Source: JACMLD01 sp039916305 | Lineage (GTDB): Bacteria > Bacteroidota > Bacteroidia > Chitinophagales > Chitinophagaceae | DNA: 64,000 nucleotides | Assembly: GCA_039916305.1 (NCBI GenBank) | Contig: JBDSLR010000040.1 | Coordinates: 1-64,000 of the forward strand | Direction of reading: 5' to 3' | Part shown: positions 34,520 through 43,788 of the stretch, in pieces | Layout of the letters: each line of letters opens with the position of its first letter | How positions within the stretch are numbered: position 1 is the first letter of the stretch | The notes under the pieces: model-generated | Told to the model about the DNA's origin: nothing | Database searches by the model: none | What the model saw: only the letters and a program-made list of their open reading frames with translations | Translations under genes and position numbers: made by a program

Positions 34520-35458
34520 ATGACAAGAGAGCAGGTAACGTATTTGGTATTTGGAATTGCTTTGGTACTGGCGCTGATTTTTGATTTGGGCTTGCTCAGC
34601 AAAAAATCGTCCATCATCTCAACCAAAAAGGCCCTGGTGCAGACCATCTTCTGGGTAGCCCTGGCATTGGGCTTTGGTGTTTTTATTGCCGTAGAAAACG
34701 GGCAAACAGTGGCGCTGGAATACCTGAGTGCTTACCTGATGGAATGGAGCCTGAGCATTGATAATATCTTCGTCTTTATCCTCATCTTTACTTTTTTCGG
34801 CGTTCAGGAAACGCATTATGCGCGTGTATTACTAATTGGAATACTAATGGCAATAGTATTAAGGGTACTCTTCATCACCGTAGGTATAGAGCTGGTAGAG
34901 CGCTTCCGATGGATCTTATATATTTTTGGGGTCATACTGGTGATTACCGGTGTTAAAATGTTTGCTGCCAAAAAAGATGAAGAAGTTGATTTGGAGAAAA
35001 ACAATGTGTACAGGTTTTTAAAAAAGGTGTTTCCTATTACTAATGAAGAAAATGGTACAAAGCTTACGCTGGTTAAAGACGGCAAGCGCTTTTACACCAA
35101 AATTTTTGTGGTTATCATTATGCTGGCTACCATAGACGTGCTGTTTGCACTGGATTCTATACCGGCAGTATTTGCTATTTCCCAAAACAGGCTGGTGGTA
35201 TATACATCCAATGTGTTTGCAGTACTGGGTCTGCGTTCTTTGTTCTTTCTATTAAAGGGTGCAGTTGATAAATTCAGTCACCTGCAGCAGGGTATTGCCA
35301 TTGTGCTCATCTTCATTGGTCTTAAAATGCTGGCCGAAATACCTTTTATAGACATACATATACCTGTTTATATTTCTTTGATTGTAATAGTGGTTTGCCT
35401 GGCAGGCGCTATTATTTATTCTATGCAGGTTGCGCAGAAAGATGAGGAAAGCAGCTAG
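34520..35458 (+). CDS. TerC family integral membrane protein
   Basis: With the ATG at 34520 (MTREQVTYLV) the protein has 312 residues and about eight or nine membrane helices. TerC hallmarks are the acidic helix residues in ALIFDLGLLSKKS and YLMEWSLSIDNIFVFILIF and the second repeat IDVLFALDSIPAVFAISQNR. The family is associated with tellurite resistance, and some members export metals such as manganese or calcium. The substrate here is unknown. An in-frame TTG at 34466 would add 18 polar residues and is rejected. It follows gldG by 62 bases. Confidence 0.93.
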   Translation: MTREQVTYLVFGIALVLALIFDLGLLSKKSSIISTKKALVQTIFWVALALGFGVFIAVENGQTVALEYLSAYLMEWSLSIDNIFVFILIFTFFGVQETHYARVLLIGILMAIVLRVLFITVGIELVERFRWILYIFGVILVITGVKMFAAKKDEEVDLEKNNVYRFLKKVFPITNEENGTKLTLVKDGKRFYTKIFVVIIMLATIDVLFALDSIPAVFAISQNRLVVYTSNVFAVLGLRSLFFLLKGAVDKFSHLQQGIAIVLIFIGLKMLAEIPFIDIHIPVYISLIVIVVCLAGAIIYSMQVAQKDEESS

Positions 35459-35571
35459 GCGGGTGGGTAAAATTTTTTAGCAATCTGCTGCGTGCTTTAT
35501 AACACATAGTGAAACGGATAGCAATCCGTTTGAGGTGCAGCTTTTAGCAGATCATCTATTAATCTTGTTTT

Positions 35572-38067
35572 GTGTACAGCATTGAAGAGATACGCAGCAT
35601 CGTAAAAGGTAAGTGGTTACAGCAGGGTGTTGCGGCCACCATAGAACACCTGCTGCCTGATAGTAGAAAATTGCTGTTTCCCGCTACTTCACTTTTTTTT
35701 GCATTGAAAGGACCCCGCCGCGATGGTCATTCATTTTTACCGGAGCTATATGACAAGGGAGTAAAAAGTTTTATTGTTTCTATTGAAACAGGTATTGCCC
35801 TGCCGGCAGATGCAAATATTATTATTGTAAAAGATGTATTGCAGGCCTTGCAGGCGCTGGCAGCGCATCACCGCAAACAATTTTTATTTCCTGTAATAGG
35901 TATTACCGGCAGTAATGGGAAAACCATTGTAAAAGAATGGCTGAACCAGTTGCTGGAAGATAAATATGCCATTGTACGCAGCCCAAAAAGCTACAACTCC
36001 CAGCTGGGCGTGCCCTTAAGTGTTTGGCAGATGAATGAGCACTATACGCTGGGTTTGTTTGAAGCTGGTATCTCGCAAAGCGGTGAAATGGACAAACTGG
36101 AAAAAATCATCCGGCCGGGCATTGGCATCTTTACCAATATTGGCGAGGCACACAGCGAAGGGTTTTTAAACCTGCGGCAAAAAGTAAAAGAAAAACTCCA
36201 GTTGTTTGTACATGCAGACACCCTGATTTACTGTGCCGACTACCCGGAGATCAACGAAGGGATAGCTGAACTGGTACAGCAACTGCGCAATAAGCCGGGC
36301 AACAGACTGAACCTGTTTGGCTGGAGTACCAAAACCGATGCAAGGTTTCGCATTCTGTCTTTACTGAAAGATGATACCACTACCTATATAACGGCACTGT
36401 ATAACGGCAATGAACTGTCTTTTACAATACCTTTTACAGACGATGCCTCGCTTGAAAATGGCATTACCTGTTACTGTACCCTGCTGCAGCTGGGTATCGA
36501 TAACCGTTATATACAGGAACGGATGCAGCAACTGGCGCCCGTGGCCATGCGGCTCGAATTAAAAAAAGGGATTAATAACTGCTCTATTATCAACGACAGT
36601 TATTCAGCTGATCTTAGTTCGCTTAAAATAGCGCTCGACTTTTTATCCCGTCAGCAGCAACACAACCGCAAAACAATTATTCTTTCTGATATACCCGAAA
36701 GTGGCCGGAGTGAAAAAGAACTCTACCAGGTAGTGGCTGCTTCCCTGCATGAAAAAAAAATTAGCCGCTTTATCGGCATCGGTCCCCAGTTGCTGAAGCA
36801 CCGCAATATATTTGAATCCGTTACCGGGCTGGAGACTAACTTGTATGCAGGCATGGATGCATTTAAAAAAGATTTTTATCATCTAAAATTTCAAAACGAA
36901 ACCATTCTGCTGAAAGGCGCGAGGGTATTTGAGTTTGAGCAGGTATTGCCGCTGCTGGAGCAGAAAGTGCACCAGACTGTCCTGGAAATAAACCTAACCG
37001 CTGTACTGCATAACCTGCAGCAGTACCAGCAGGTGCTGAAGCCTTCTACAAAAATAATGGCCATGGTAAAAGCTTCCTCTTATGGAAGTGGCAGTTACGA
37101 AATTGCCAGCCTGCTGCAATTTCACAAATGCGATTACCTGGCAGTCGCTTATGCAGATGAGGGCGTGGAACTGCGCAAGGGTGGCATCAGTTTGCCTGTT
37201 ATGGTAATGAACCCCGAGACAAATAGTTTTGATGCGCTGGTACAGTTTAACCTGGAGCCGGATATATGGTCTTTTGATATGCTGCAATTATTTGATGCCT
37301 ACCTCAAAAAGGAAGGCCTGCAGCAATTTCCGGTGCATATTGAACTGGAAACGGGTATGAACCGGCTGGGTTTTAATGTGGAGGATATGCCCCTGCTGGC
37401 GGAAAAACTGGTTAGCAGCAGTTGCAAAGTACAGTCGGTTTTTACGCACCTGGCTGCCAGTGAAGACCCCGCTTTTGACGCCTTTACCCTGCAGCAGGCA
37501 GAACGGTATTTTGCAGCGGTGGCAATATTAAAAGATCAACTCGCATATCCTTTTATACAACATATGGCCAATTCGGCTGCTATTGTACGTTATCCGCAGC
37601 TTCAGCTGGATATGGTAAGGCTGGGCATCGGGTTATATGGAATAGATAGTGCCAGTACCCATACTATGCACCTGAAGGAGGTGTCTGCGCTTAAAACCAC
37701 CGTTGCCCAGGTAAAACATTTAAAGAAAGGAGAAACGGTGGGATATGGCAGAAGGGGCACGGCCGGCAGCGATACAATAATTGCTACGGTGCGGCTGGGA
37801 TATGCAGATGGCTATCCCCGGAGATTGGGCAATGGCGTGGGCAGCATGCTGGTAAACGGAAAGCCGGCACCAGTAATGGGTTCCATTTCTATGGATATGA
37901 CGATGCTGGACATTACAGGTGCAGGACCTGTACAGGAGGGTGATGAAGTGATTGTATTTGGTCCGCAATTATCCGTGCAGCAGCTGGCGCAATGGGCAGA
38001 AACCATTCCGTATGAAATAATGACCGGCATTTCACAACGGGTAAAGCGCGTGTATTTTGAGGAATAG
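35572..38067 (+). CDS. murF-alr: Bifunctional MurF ligase / alanine racemase
   Basis: The 831-residue fusion supplies and uses D-alanine for peptidoglycan. Residues 1-450 are MurF-like (UDP-MurNAc-tripeptide:D-Ala-D-Ala ligase) with the P-loop GITGSNGKTIVKEW (about 110), SPKSYNSQLGVPLSVWQ, IFTNIGEAHSEGF and INDSYSADLSSLKIALDFL. From about 466 comes alanine racemase: LEINLTAVLHNLQQY, the PLP lysine K500 in MAMVKASSYGSG, HIELETGMNRLGF, MANSAAIVRYP, VRLGIGLYG, VRLGYADGYPRRLGNG and GSISMDMTMLDI. The start is GTG at 35572; no ATG fits. This fusion is widespread in Bacteroidota. Alr can also be supplied by a separate gene. Confidence 0.95.
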   Translation: MYSIEEIRSIVKGKWLQQGVAATIEHLLPDSRKLLFPATSLFFALKGPRRDGHSFLPELYDKGVKSFIVSIETGIALPADANIIIVKDVLQALQALAAHHRKQFLFPVIGITGSNGKTIVKEWLNQLLEDKYAIVRSPKSYNSQLGVPLSVWQMNEHYTLGLFEAGISQSGEMDKLEKIIRPGIGIFTNIGEAHSEGFLNLRQKVKEKLQLFVHADTLIYCADYPEINEGIAELVQQLRNKPGNRLNLFGWSTKTDARFRILSLLKDDTTTYITALYNGNELSFTIPFTDDASLENGITCYCTLLQLGIDNRYIQERMQQLAPVAMRLELKKGINNCSIINDSYSADLSSLKIALDFLSRQQQHNRKTIILSDIPESGRSEKELYQVVAASLHEKKISRFIGIGPQLLKHRNIFESVTGLETNLYAGMDAFKKDFYHLKFQNETILLKGARVFEFEQVLPLLEQKVHQTVLEINLTAVLHNLQQYQQVLKPSTKIMAMVKASSYGSGSYEIASLLQFHKCDYLAVAYADEGVELRKGGISLPVMVMNPETNSFDALVQFNLEPDIWSFDMLQLFDAYLKKEGLQQFPVHIELETGMNRLGFNVEDMPLLAEKLVSSSCKVQSVFTHLAASEDPAFDAFTLQQAERYFAAVAILKDQLAYPFIQHMANSAAIVRYPQLQLDMVRLGIGLYGIDSASTHTMHLKEVSALKTTVAQVKHLKKGETVGYGRRGTAGSDTIIATVRLGYADGYPRRLGNGVGSMLVNGKPAPVMGSISMDMTMLDITGAGPVQEGDEVIVFGPQLSVQQLAQWAETIPYEIMTGISQRVKRVYFEE

Positions 38068-38227
38068 TTTAATAGGGTAATCAAGAATTTACTGCGTAGT
38101 AGTAAGTAGTGGGTGGCTTCATGACCTGTAGAGGCAAAGATGCATGACCAGGTATTTTCAGGCTGGCTGGGTGTGTAATTTAATAGCCGGTAGAGGCACC
38201 AAACCCGTTCACTGGCACTGAAACCAT

Positions 38228-38235
38228 TATATTTG
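38228..38235 (+). promoter_or_regulatory. Possible -7 box (TATATTTG) upstream of lspA
   Basis: TATATTTG lies 18 bases before the GTG start of lspA. The -33 position lacks TTTG. Confidence 0.3.
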
Positions 38236-38253
38236 CCAATTAAAAAATAACCG

Positions 38254-38967
38254 GTGAAGGGAAGAAATATTGTAGCACTCATTCTGCTCATTCTTATAAT
38301 AGATCAGGCGCTTAAATTCTGGGTTAAAACGCATATGCCCCTGAGTGAAGACTGGGATCAATACCATGCCATGCTTACGCCTTACGACAGGGGGCTGCGC
38401 CCGCTGGGCGGCAATTGGTTCCAGGTGTATTTTGTAGAAAACTCAGGCATGGCCTGGGGTTGGGAATTAGGGGGCAGCTGGGGCAAAATGGCCCTTACGC
38501 TCTTCAGGCTGGTGGCGGTAATAGCAGGTATATTTATTCTGCGGAGTTTCATCGAAAAAAGATACCACCGGGGCTTTATTATTTGTGCGGCTTTAATATT
38601 TGCTGGTGCGCTGGGCAACCTGATTGACAGCATGTTTTACGGTATCATTTTTGACGAAAGTACCCGCTTTCACGTGGCCCAGTTTATGCCTGCAAAAGGC
38701 TATGCCGGATTTTTGCATGGCAAGGTGGTGGATATGCTCTATTTCCCAATTATAAAAGATAAATTACTGCCCGGCTGGATACCTTTTATGGGCGGTGAGC
38801 GGTTTACTTTTTTTAGTCCTGTTTTTAATATTGCCGATGCTTCCATCTCTACCGGTGTCATCTCCATACTTGTTTTTCAAAGGCGGTTTTTTAAAAAGGA
38901 AGATGAAGAACAGCACACCGTGGTGGAAACCAATACCCCGGTTAATGATAATGCACAGGTGTTATAA
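38254..38967 (+). CDS. lspA: Lipoprotein signal peptidase (signal peptidase II)
   Basis: LspA cleaves prolipoprotein signal peptides after lipid attachment in the inner membrane. The 237-residue protein starts at GTG 38254 and has four membrane helices. Family motifs are IIDQALKFWVKTHM in helix 1, FVENSGMAWG, the first catalytic aspartate in GALGNLIDSMFYG, and the second in FSPVFNIADASISTGVISIL. An extension with VVDMLYFPIIKDKL between them is common in Bacteroidota. GldK and the other lipoproteins in this window would be its substrates. Confidence 0.95.
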   Translation: MKGRNIVALILLILIIDQALKFWVKTHMPLSEDWDQYHAMLTPYDRGLRPLGGNWFQVYFVENSGMAWGWELGGSWGKMALTLFRLVAVIAGIFILRSFIEKRYHRGFIICAALIFAGALGNLIDSMFYGIIFDESTRFHVAQFMPAKGYAGFLHGKVVDMLYFPIIKDKLLPGWIPFMGGERFTFFSPVFNIADASISTGVISILVFQRRFFKKEDEEQHTVVETNTPVNDNAQVL

Positions 38968-39109
38968 AACATTTGTAATTTTAGCCTTGTTACTCAACCA
39001 ACCTTTCCGGGCCCTGCTGCGTATCAAACAGTATAATAGCCAGGAAACGATCGATCCCCTCTTTGTTGCCTTTCACGGCAGCTGACCTTATAAAGTTAAA
39101 TTCATAAAA

Positions 39110-40525
39110 ATGAAGTATTTACAGCGTTTATTAGCTTTGGTGGCCATTAGTGCAGGCATTTTTTCATGCCAGAAGGAGTATAGCATAGAAAACCCTGTTG
39201 GTGGCAGCAATGCTGCATCTCAGTGGGAATTTAAAGAAGGCGGAGTACAGTTCAAAGGGCCCGTTGATACCGCTGCCATTGATACCATTGGCACCTATAA
39301 GTTCCTCACAATTACCGGCCGCTCGGAAGATGGCAGCTCGCAAATAAGCCTGCAGGTATTCGGCGCCGATCTAAAGGTGGGTACTTATAAAACGCCGTTT
39401 AGTTTGTTTACTTATGTGAAAGGAACCACTTCCGTTTACCAGACAGACCAAACCCTGGCAGACTCCTTTAGCATCATCATAACAAAACTGGATACCACCG
39501 GGGTAAGCGGTACTTTTAGTGGCAAAGCGTTGAGCGGCAATACCGGCAAAACAATTGTTGATGGCAAGTTTACGGCGGTATTTAAGAATAGCCCCATCGT
39601 AGTTCCTCCACCTGCAAGTAAAGACAGTGGCCAGGTAATGCTTTGGAGCAAGGCCGGTTGTGGCGGTGGCACCAGTATCAACCCAATAGCAGTTACAATT
39701 GGTGGTACAAGAACGGGTTCCATCACCAAATTTTTTACTACTGAGCCAACTACCTGCGATCCGGTGGGTTCTTTCAGTATTAAACTACCGGTAGGCACTT
39801 ATCCCTGGGTAGCGAAATGCGGTACAGATTCTGTTACCGGTACTGTAACGGTTACAAAAGCTGGCTGTACCAAAGCGCAGGTCGACTTTACGGTACCGAT
39901 TGTAACGGGCGATTATTTCCCCATGACAAAAAACTCTAACTGGAGCTATTTATATGAAGGTGCCACAGCAGCCGATTCCCTGTATACTTTCAGCACCGGC
40001 ACTACAAAATTATTGTCAGGCAATACTTATAATTTATTTACCAATACAGACGGTGTTGTTAAAGATTCATCTTATTACCGGAAATCAGGTAATTCCTATT
40101 ACCAGTATTCCGCGGCTTCCACAACCGTGGATTCTGGCATTACAATCACCAGTCCGGCTTTTGAGTATGCATTCCTGGTAGATAACTTGGCTCAAAACGC
40201 TACGTTTTCCGGCGGACCTTATAATGGTTCGGCCAGTATAGTTGGTAATCCAATAACAATTCCAATTGTTCTTACGATAAAATCAACCATTCTTGCTACC
40301 GGTGCCACAGTAACAGTGGGTGCAAAATCTTATAGTAATGTAATTAAAGTAAAAAATGTGTACTCCACCAAAATTGGTACGTCGCCAGCTACTGAAAATT
40401 ATGCATCAGAACAGTGGTTTTCAAAAGGTATCGGACTCATCAAATACATTGATTATACAGATGCGCCGTTGTTTACTACACCGGACTATATTTTAAATAG
40501 CACAGGAAGATTCCAGGTCTATTAA
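39110..40525 (+). CDS. Hypothetical cell-surface or periplasmic lipoprotein
   Basis: The 471-residue protein has a lipoprotein signal (MKYLQRLLALVAISAGIFSC, cysteine at residue 20), then three beta-rich regions: residues 30-160 (FKEGGVQFKGPVDTAAIDTI, LQVFGADLKVGTYKT), a small Cys-containing repeat at about 170-265 (CGGGTSINPIAVTIGGTRTG, FSIKLPVGTYPWVAKCGTDS) and a C-terminal part starting YFPMTKNSNWSYLYEG, which is a common opening of surface-protein domains in Chitinophagaceae. Thr and Ser are abundant. I do not recognise a function. It has its own terminator at 40553-40588. Confidence 0.75.
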   Translation: MKYLQRLLALVAISAGIFSCQKEYSIENPVGGSNAASQWEFKEGGVQFKGPVDTAAIDTIGTYKFLTITGRSEDGSSQISLQVFGADLKVGTYKTPFSLFTYVKGTTSVYQTDQTLADSFSIIITKLDTTGVSGTFSGKALSGNTGKTIVDGKFTAVFKNSPIVVPPPASKDSGQVMLWSKAGCGGGTSINPIAVTIGGTRTGSITKFFTTEPTTCDPVGSFSIKLPVGTYPWVAKCGTDSVTGTVTVTKAGCTKAQVDFTVPIVTGDYFPMTKNSNWSYLYEGATAADSLYTFSTGTTKLLSGNTYNLFTNTDGVVKDSSYYRKSGNSYYQYSAASTTVDSGITITSPAFEYAFLVDNLAQNATFSGGPYNGSASIVGNPITIPIVLTIKSTILATGATVTVGAKSYSNVIKVKNVYSTKIGTSPATENYASEQWFSKGIGLIKYIDYTDAPLFTTPDYILNSTGRFQVY

Positions 40526-40552
40526 GCATCTCTGAAAGACAGTTTAATTGAT

Positions 40553-40588
40553 TCCCGGTTGCCCTTGTGGCAGCCGGGATTTTTTTTT
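40553..40588 (+). terminator. Intrinsic terminator of the lipoprotein gene at 39110
   Basis: TCCCGGTTGCC pairs with GGCAGCCGGGA (one T-G wobble) around a five-base loop and is followed by about nine T after the stem. It lies 28 bases after the stop codon. Confidence 0.88.
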
Positions 40589-40916
40589 AGATTATTGCAG
40601 CAGGTTAGATTGCTGGGATGATTCCTGGGATGAATGGCTTATTGGCTTTCGGATGACCCGTTGATATCTACGGTAACGCAGGAAGGTCTATCAACCCATT
40701 TAATTTTGAATAGCAGATTGCTAATAGCTAATTACCCACCCGCCTGTCATCCTGTAAGGATCTTGTGTACTTTCGATAGCAACCTGCAGGTAATTCTCAA
40801 AATGCGCCACTACATTTTCACACCATGAGCACATGAACATGGCGAGCTGGCAAATACAAACTGATGGAACGTTCAATTTCTGTGCGGCTTAAACAGCAGA
40901 TTGGTTCTGTTACCCT

Positions 40917-40951
40917 AAAAAATCAAACCCCGCCTGGAAAGGCGGGGTTTG
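40917..40951 (-). terminator. Intrinsic terminator of the minus-strand T9SS cargo gene
   Basis: On the minus strand, CAAACCCCGCCT and AGGCGGGGTTTG form a perfect 12-bp stem with a four-base loop, followed by ATTTTTT. It lies about 150 bases after the stop codon at 41098. Confidence 0.85.
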
Positions 40952-41097
40952 TAGTACAACCGGTAAGTTGGTATTTTATAATCAGGCTGCAGCGCCAACT
41001 GCGAAGCTGTGTCAACAGCGATTGATTACGTAACAAATTACGGGTACTGATCAACAACTCATGGTCTTTACCATTGACATGAGAGTAAGCGACTTAA

Positions 41098-43368
41098 TTA
41101 TTTCTCCATTTTTATAATTCGTTTATTGATTACCCGGCCATCTGCCTGTACCCGCAGGAAATAGGTACCATCGCTCAGCAGGCCAAGATCTGAAACCGTT
41201 ACTTTATTGAATCCCTTATACCACATTTCCTGCTGTTGTTTTACCAGCCTGCCAAAGCTGTCAAACAATGAAATAGTCACCTGCTGATCAGTGGCTGTAA
41301 CAGCATCAAATGACACAGCATGTTCAAATGGATTAATAAGCGATTTTATTTCCAGGGCAGTATTCCCGGTAAATAAGGTAGCAATATGGCTATAGGTATA
41401 GCCTTTTGCGGTTACCAGTTTTATCCTGTAGTAAGTAGTGCCGGTTAAACGGGTATTGTCTGTAAATGTGTAAGCATGCCCTTCATTCTCCATGGCCACA
41501 GCGGTCACTGTTCCTGCTTTCTGAAAATGTATAGCATCGGTACTTCTTTCAATTTCAAAATATAAACCCGCAGTTTCATTGGCAGTAGTCCATGAGAGAG
41601 CGGCAAGTTTGTTTACGGCATTGCCTTTAAATGAAGTAAGCTTTGGGCCTTCCAGAATCATACAGGTACTGGTTAGTACCTGGATAATGGTAGCGGCAGT
41701 AAATGAACAGCCAGGATTATTAAGGTTCAATAAAGTAGAAGCTATTTTAATGCGGAAGCGGGCATTGTTTAAACTGCTATCGGCCAGGAAAGATGGATAA
41801 GTGGCGGTATATTGCCACTGCCCTGCATTGTAAACCGGTGAGCCAATACCATTAACACCCGTAGCCGTCCAGGTTGCGCCGTTGTCAGTACTTTTCTCCC
41901 ATTCCCAATAAACATAGTTTGAAAAATAACAACTGATCAAACTTGACATATCTACCTGGTTGCCCATACATACGGTCAGGTTGGGCGATGGATTTAAAAT
42001 AAGATTGGGACTGCATGTCGCCAGTGCTATATCGTCAATGGCCCAGTCGTTACCACCACCACCGGGTGCATTGTTGCGAACCATAGCGGTAATGGATGTT
42101 TGCAATGGACCGGTTAAATATGTAAAGCCCTTTTTTACCCATTGGCCATCATAGGCCACATCACCGGTAGTGTAATAATCAATACCATTGATGGCCAGGG
42201 TGAGGTTGGGTTTTACGCCGGATGAATCGCCTGGCGCTGTAGGGATGTAACCTGCTCCGCCCGTGGCACCCTTGCCATTGGAATCACAGCCACATTTAGA
42301 ACAAATATTTCTAATCCATAATGAAAACTCATAGTATGTATTGGGACAAAGACCTGTAATGGTCTGATAAAAAGCAGAGTCAATACGGTAGCTGGCATTG
42401 ATCACCAGCATATATCCGCCATTATTTTTATTCACGGTGTCCGCGGGCGGGTTTCCCAATGCCGGACTTACAGCGCCGGTATGATCGCCAATAATATCCC
42501 ATACAGAAAATACACGGTGCGATGTGGGAGAAGGATCTGGCTTTGGCCAGCTGTTTACAATGCTGTATCCTGCACCTGCGGTGCTGGTATTGTTTGAAAT
42601 GCCGTAGTAATAATCGTTCGGATTATTTGATGCAAACGTTGCATAGGTATAACTGGGAGGCACATTTGCAGATGCGCCGCGGTTCTTATTTTTTCCTGCA
42701 CCAAAAGTGCCGTTAAATTCGGTACCCAATGCGTTGGCCCCGGTAGAGTTGGAGCAAAGACCGTAATTGGTAAACACGGCTACCGTATTTGACGGAAAAA
42801 AACTGCTGGTAATGGCCGCTGCTCCATTTTTATACGTTACAAATCCCCCGCCTACGTTTATCTGGCTGCCCAGTGCGGCCGTTATTTTTATTTTGTAGGA
42901 TGCTACCAGGATGCAGGTACCCCCATAAAAAGATGGCTTATCACTGTTTTTGATTTGACCCCGCCTGAATGCACTGGCCTGTTTGCCCGCTGAGGTATTA
43001 TAGCCAAGATTGATAGCGACAGCAGTGCCGGTGATCTTGCCGCAATCATCGCCGGCCACATCTGTAAAAGATTTATAGATCTTCCCTTCATTGGTAAGTA
43101 TGGCCAGGCTGCCGGGTATATAAGTTGCGCCGGGTGCAATATTGTCAAAAAAAGCACAGCTGTCAAGCGTGCCCGACTTTACAACAAAAGTGGCCCTGAT
43201 CTGCAATGTATCACCGGGTTCCATGGTACCTCCATTGTTCCCTTTGGTTACATTAATATAGCTTTTACCGTAGTCTACTGTTTGTGCAAGTGAAGCAAGT
43301 GGTGTGCAGAAAGCACACAGAAAAAAAAGCAAAATGGAAAAAGAGGTACCGGGTAAATTTGTTTTCAT
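41098..43368 (-). CDS. Large secreted protein with T9SS type A sorting domain
   Basis: About 756 residues from the ATG at 43368 (MKTNLPGTSFSILLFFLCAF, cleavage after SLAQ). A first part with DUF11-like repeats (DTLQIRATFVVKSGTLDSCA, FDNIAPGATYIPGSLAIL) is followed by a galactose-binding-like region with CPNTYYEFSLWIRNICSKCG and GNDWAIDDIALATC, then an Ig-like PKD/SprB-type stretch, the domain LSWTTANETAGLYFEIERS, and a C-terminal T9SS type A domain (ISLFDSFGRLVKQQQ, DGTYFLRVQADGRVINKRII). It should be exported by the GldKLMN system and attached to the surface or released. The function is unknown; adhesion or glycan binding is a guess. Confidence 0.82.
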   Translation of the reverse strand: MKTNLPGTSFSILLFFLCAFCTPLASLAQTVDYGKSYINVTKGNNGGTMEPGDTLQIRATFVVKSGTLDSCAFFDNIAPGATYIPGSLAILTNEGKIYKSFTDVAGDDCGKITGTAVAINLGYNTSAGKQASAFRRGQIKNSDKPSFYGGTCILVASYKIKITAALGSQINVGGGFVTYKNGAAAITSSFFPSNTVAVFTNYGLCSNSTGANALGTEFNGTFGAGKNKNRGASANVPPSYTYATFASNNPNDYYYGISNNTSTAGAGYSIVNSWPKPDPSPTSHRVFSVWDIIGDHTGAVSPALGNPPADTVNKNNGGYMLVINASYRIDSAFYQTITGLCPNTYYEFSLWIRNICSKCGCDSNGKGATGGAGYIPTAPGDSSGVKPNLTLAINGIDYYTTGDVAYDGQWVKKGFTYLTGPLQTSITAMVRNNAPGGGGNDWAIDDIALATCSPNLILNPSPNLTVCMGNQVDMSSLISCYFSNYVYWEWEKSTDNGATWTATGVNGIGSPVYNAGQWQYTATYPSFLADSSLNNARFRIKIASTLLNLNNPGCSFTAATIIQVLTSTCMILEGPKLTSFKGNAVNKLAALSWTTANETAGLYFEIERSTDAIHFQKAGTVTAVAMENEGHAYTFTDNTRLTGTTYYRIKLVTAKGYTYSHIATLFTGNTALEIKSLINPFEHAVSFDAVTATDQQVTISLFDSFGRLVKQQQEMWYKGFNKVTVSDLGLLSDGTYFLRVQADGRVINKRIIKMEK

Positions 43369-43788
43369 GGTACAGGATTTTGGATACATATAATAACGTA
43401 TGTTATTTATATACTTCAAAACTACTCATCCCGGCCCACAAATGCAATCGGACAATTACCAGTGTTTTGCCGCTGTTTTTAGGCGTACCTTCTTCTACTC
43501 TACCATGTTTTTCCACAGATCCAGGTAAGTGTAAAGCCCTATATCCGGCACCCAGGTAACATTTTAATGCAAAGCACAGTGCTTTGGCAGGAGTAGAAGT
43601 GCCTGTGAATCAATAAAAATCATTGCCCATAGCCGGCGCATTAGTAAAATAACCATCACAAAATGGTCTTTGTCACCCCTTAACTGTACGTTCTTTTGCT
43701 ATATTATAATCCGCTGGAGTGTTCTATTTTACAAGCATTACGCCCGTAGTACACGGTCGCTCAATTTGTTTTTTAATCCAATCATCCC
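43369..43788. other. Divergent promoter region between two T9SS cargo genes
   Basis: A 420-base gap. On the minus strand, CAAAACTA (43417-43424) reads TAGTTTTG, a -7 match, and CAA at 43445-43447 supplies a TTG at -33 with a 20-base spacer. This would start transcription near 43410, upstream of the ATG at 43368. No clear plus-strand promoter is seen for the sugar dehydrogenase gene. Confidence 0.45.

Larger units (their letters stand above)
40526..41097. other. Intergenic region between convergent genes, with two terminators
   Basis: A 572-base gap between the plus-strand lipoprotein gene and the minus-strand T9SS cargo gene. It holds one terminator for each side (40553-40588 and 40917-40951). 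A 64-codon frame at 40634-40828 lacks any sign of being a gene. Nothing else is recognised. Confidence 0.55.

Noticed and set aside
38795..39085. 97-codon frame overlapping the end of lspA
   Set aside because: It starts at a GTG inside lspA in another frame and resembles a shadow translation with no family features.
40634..40828. 64-codon plus-strand frame in the intergenic gap
   Set aside because: ATG start but no domain, signal peptide or promoter; it lies between two terminators.
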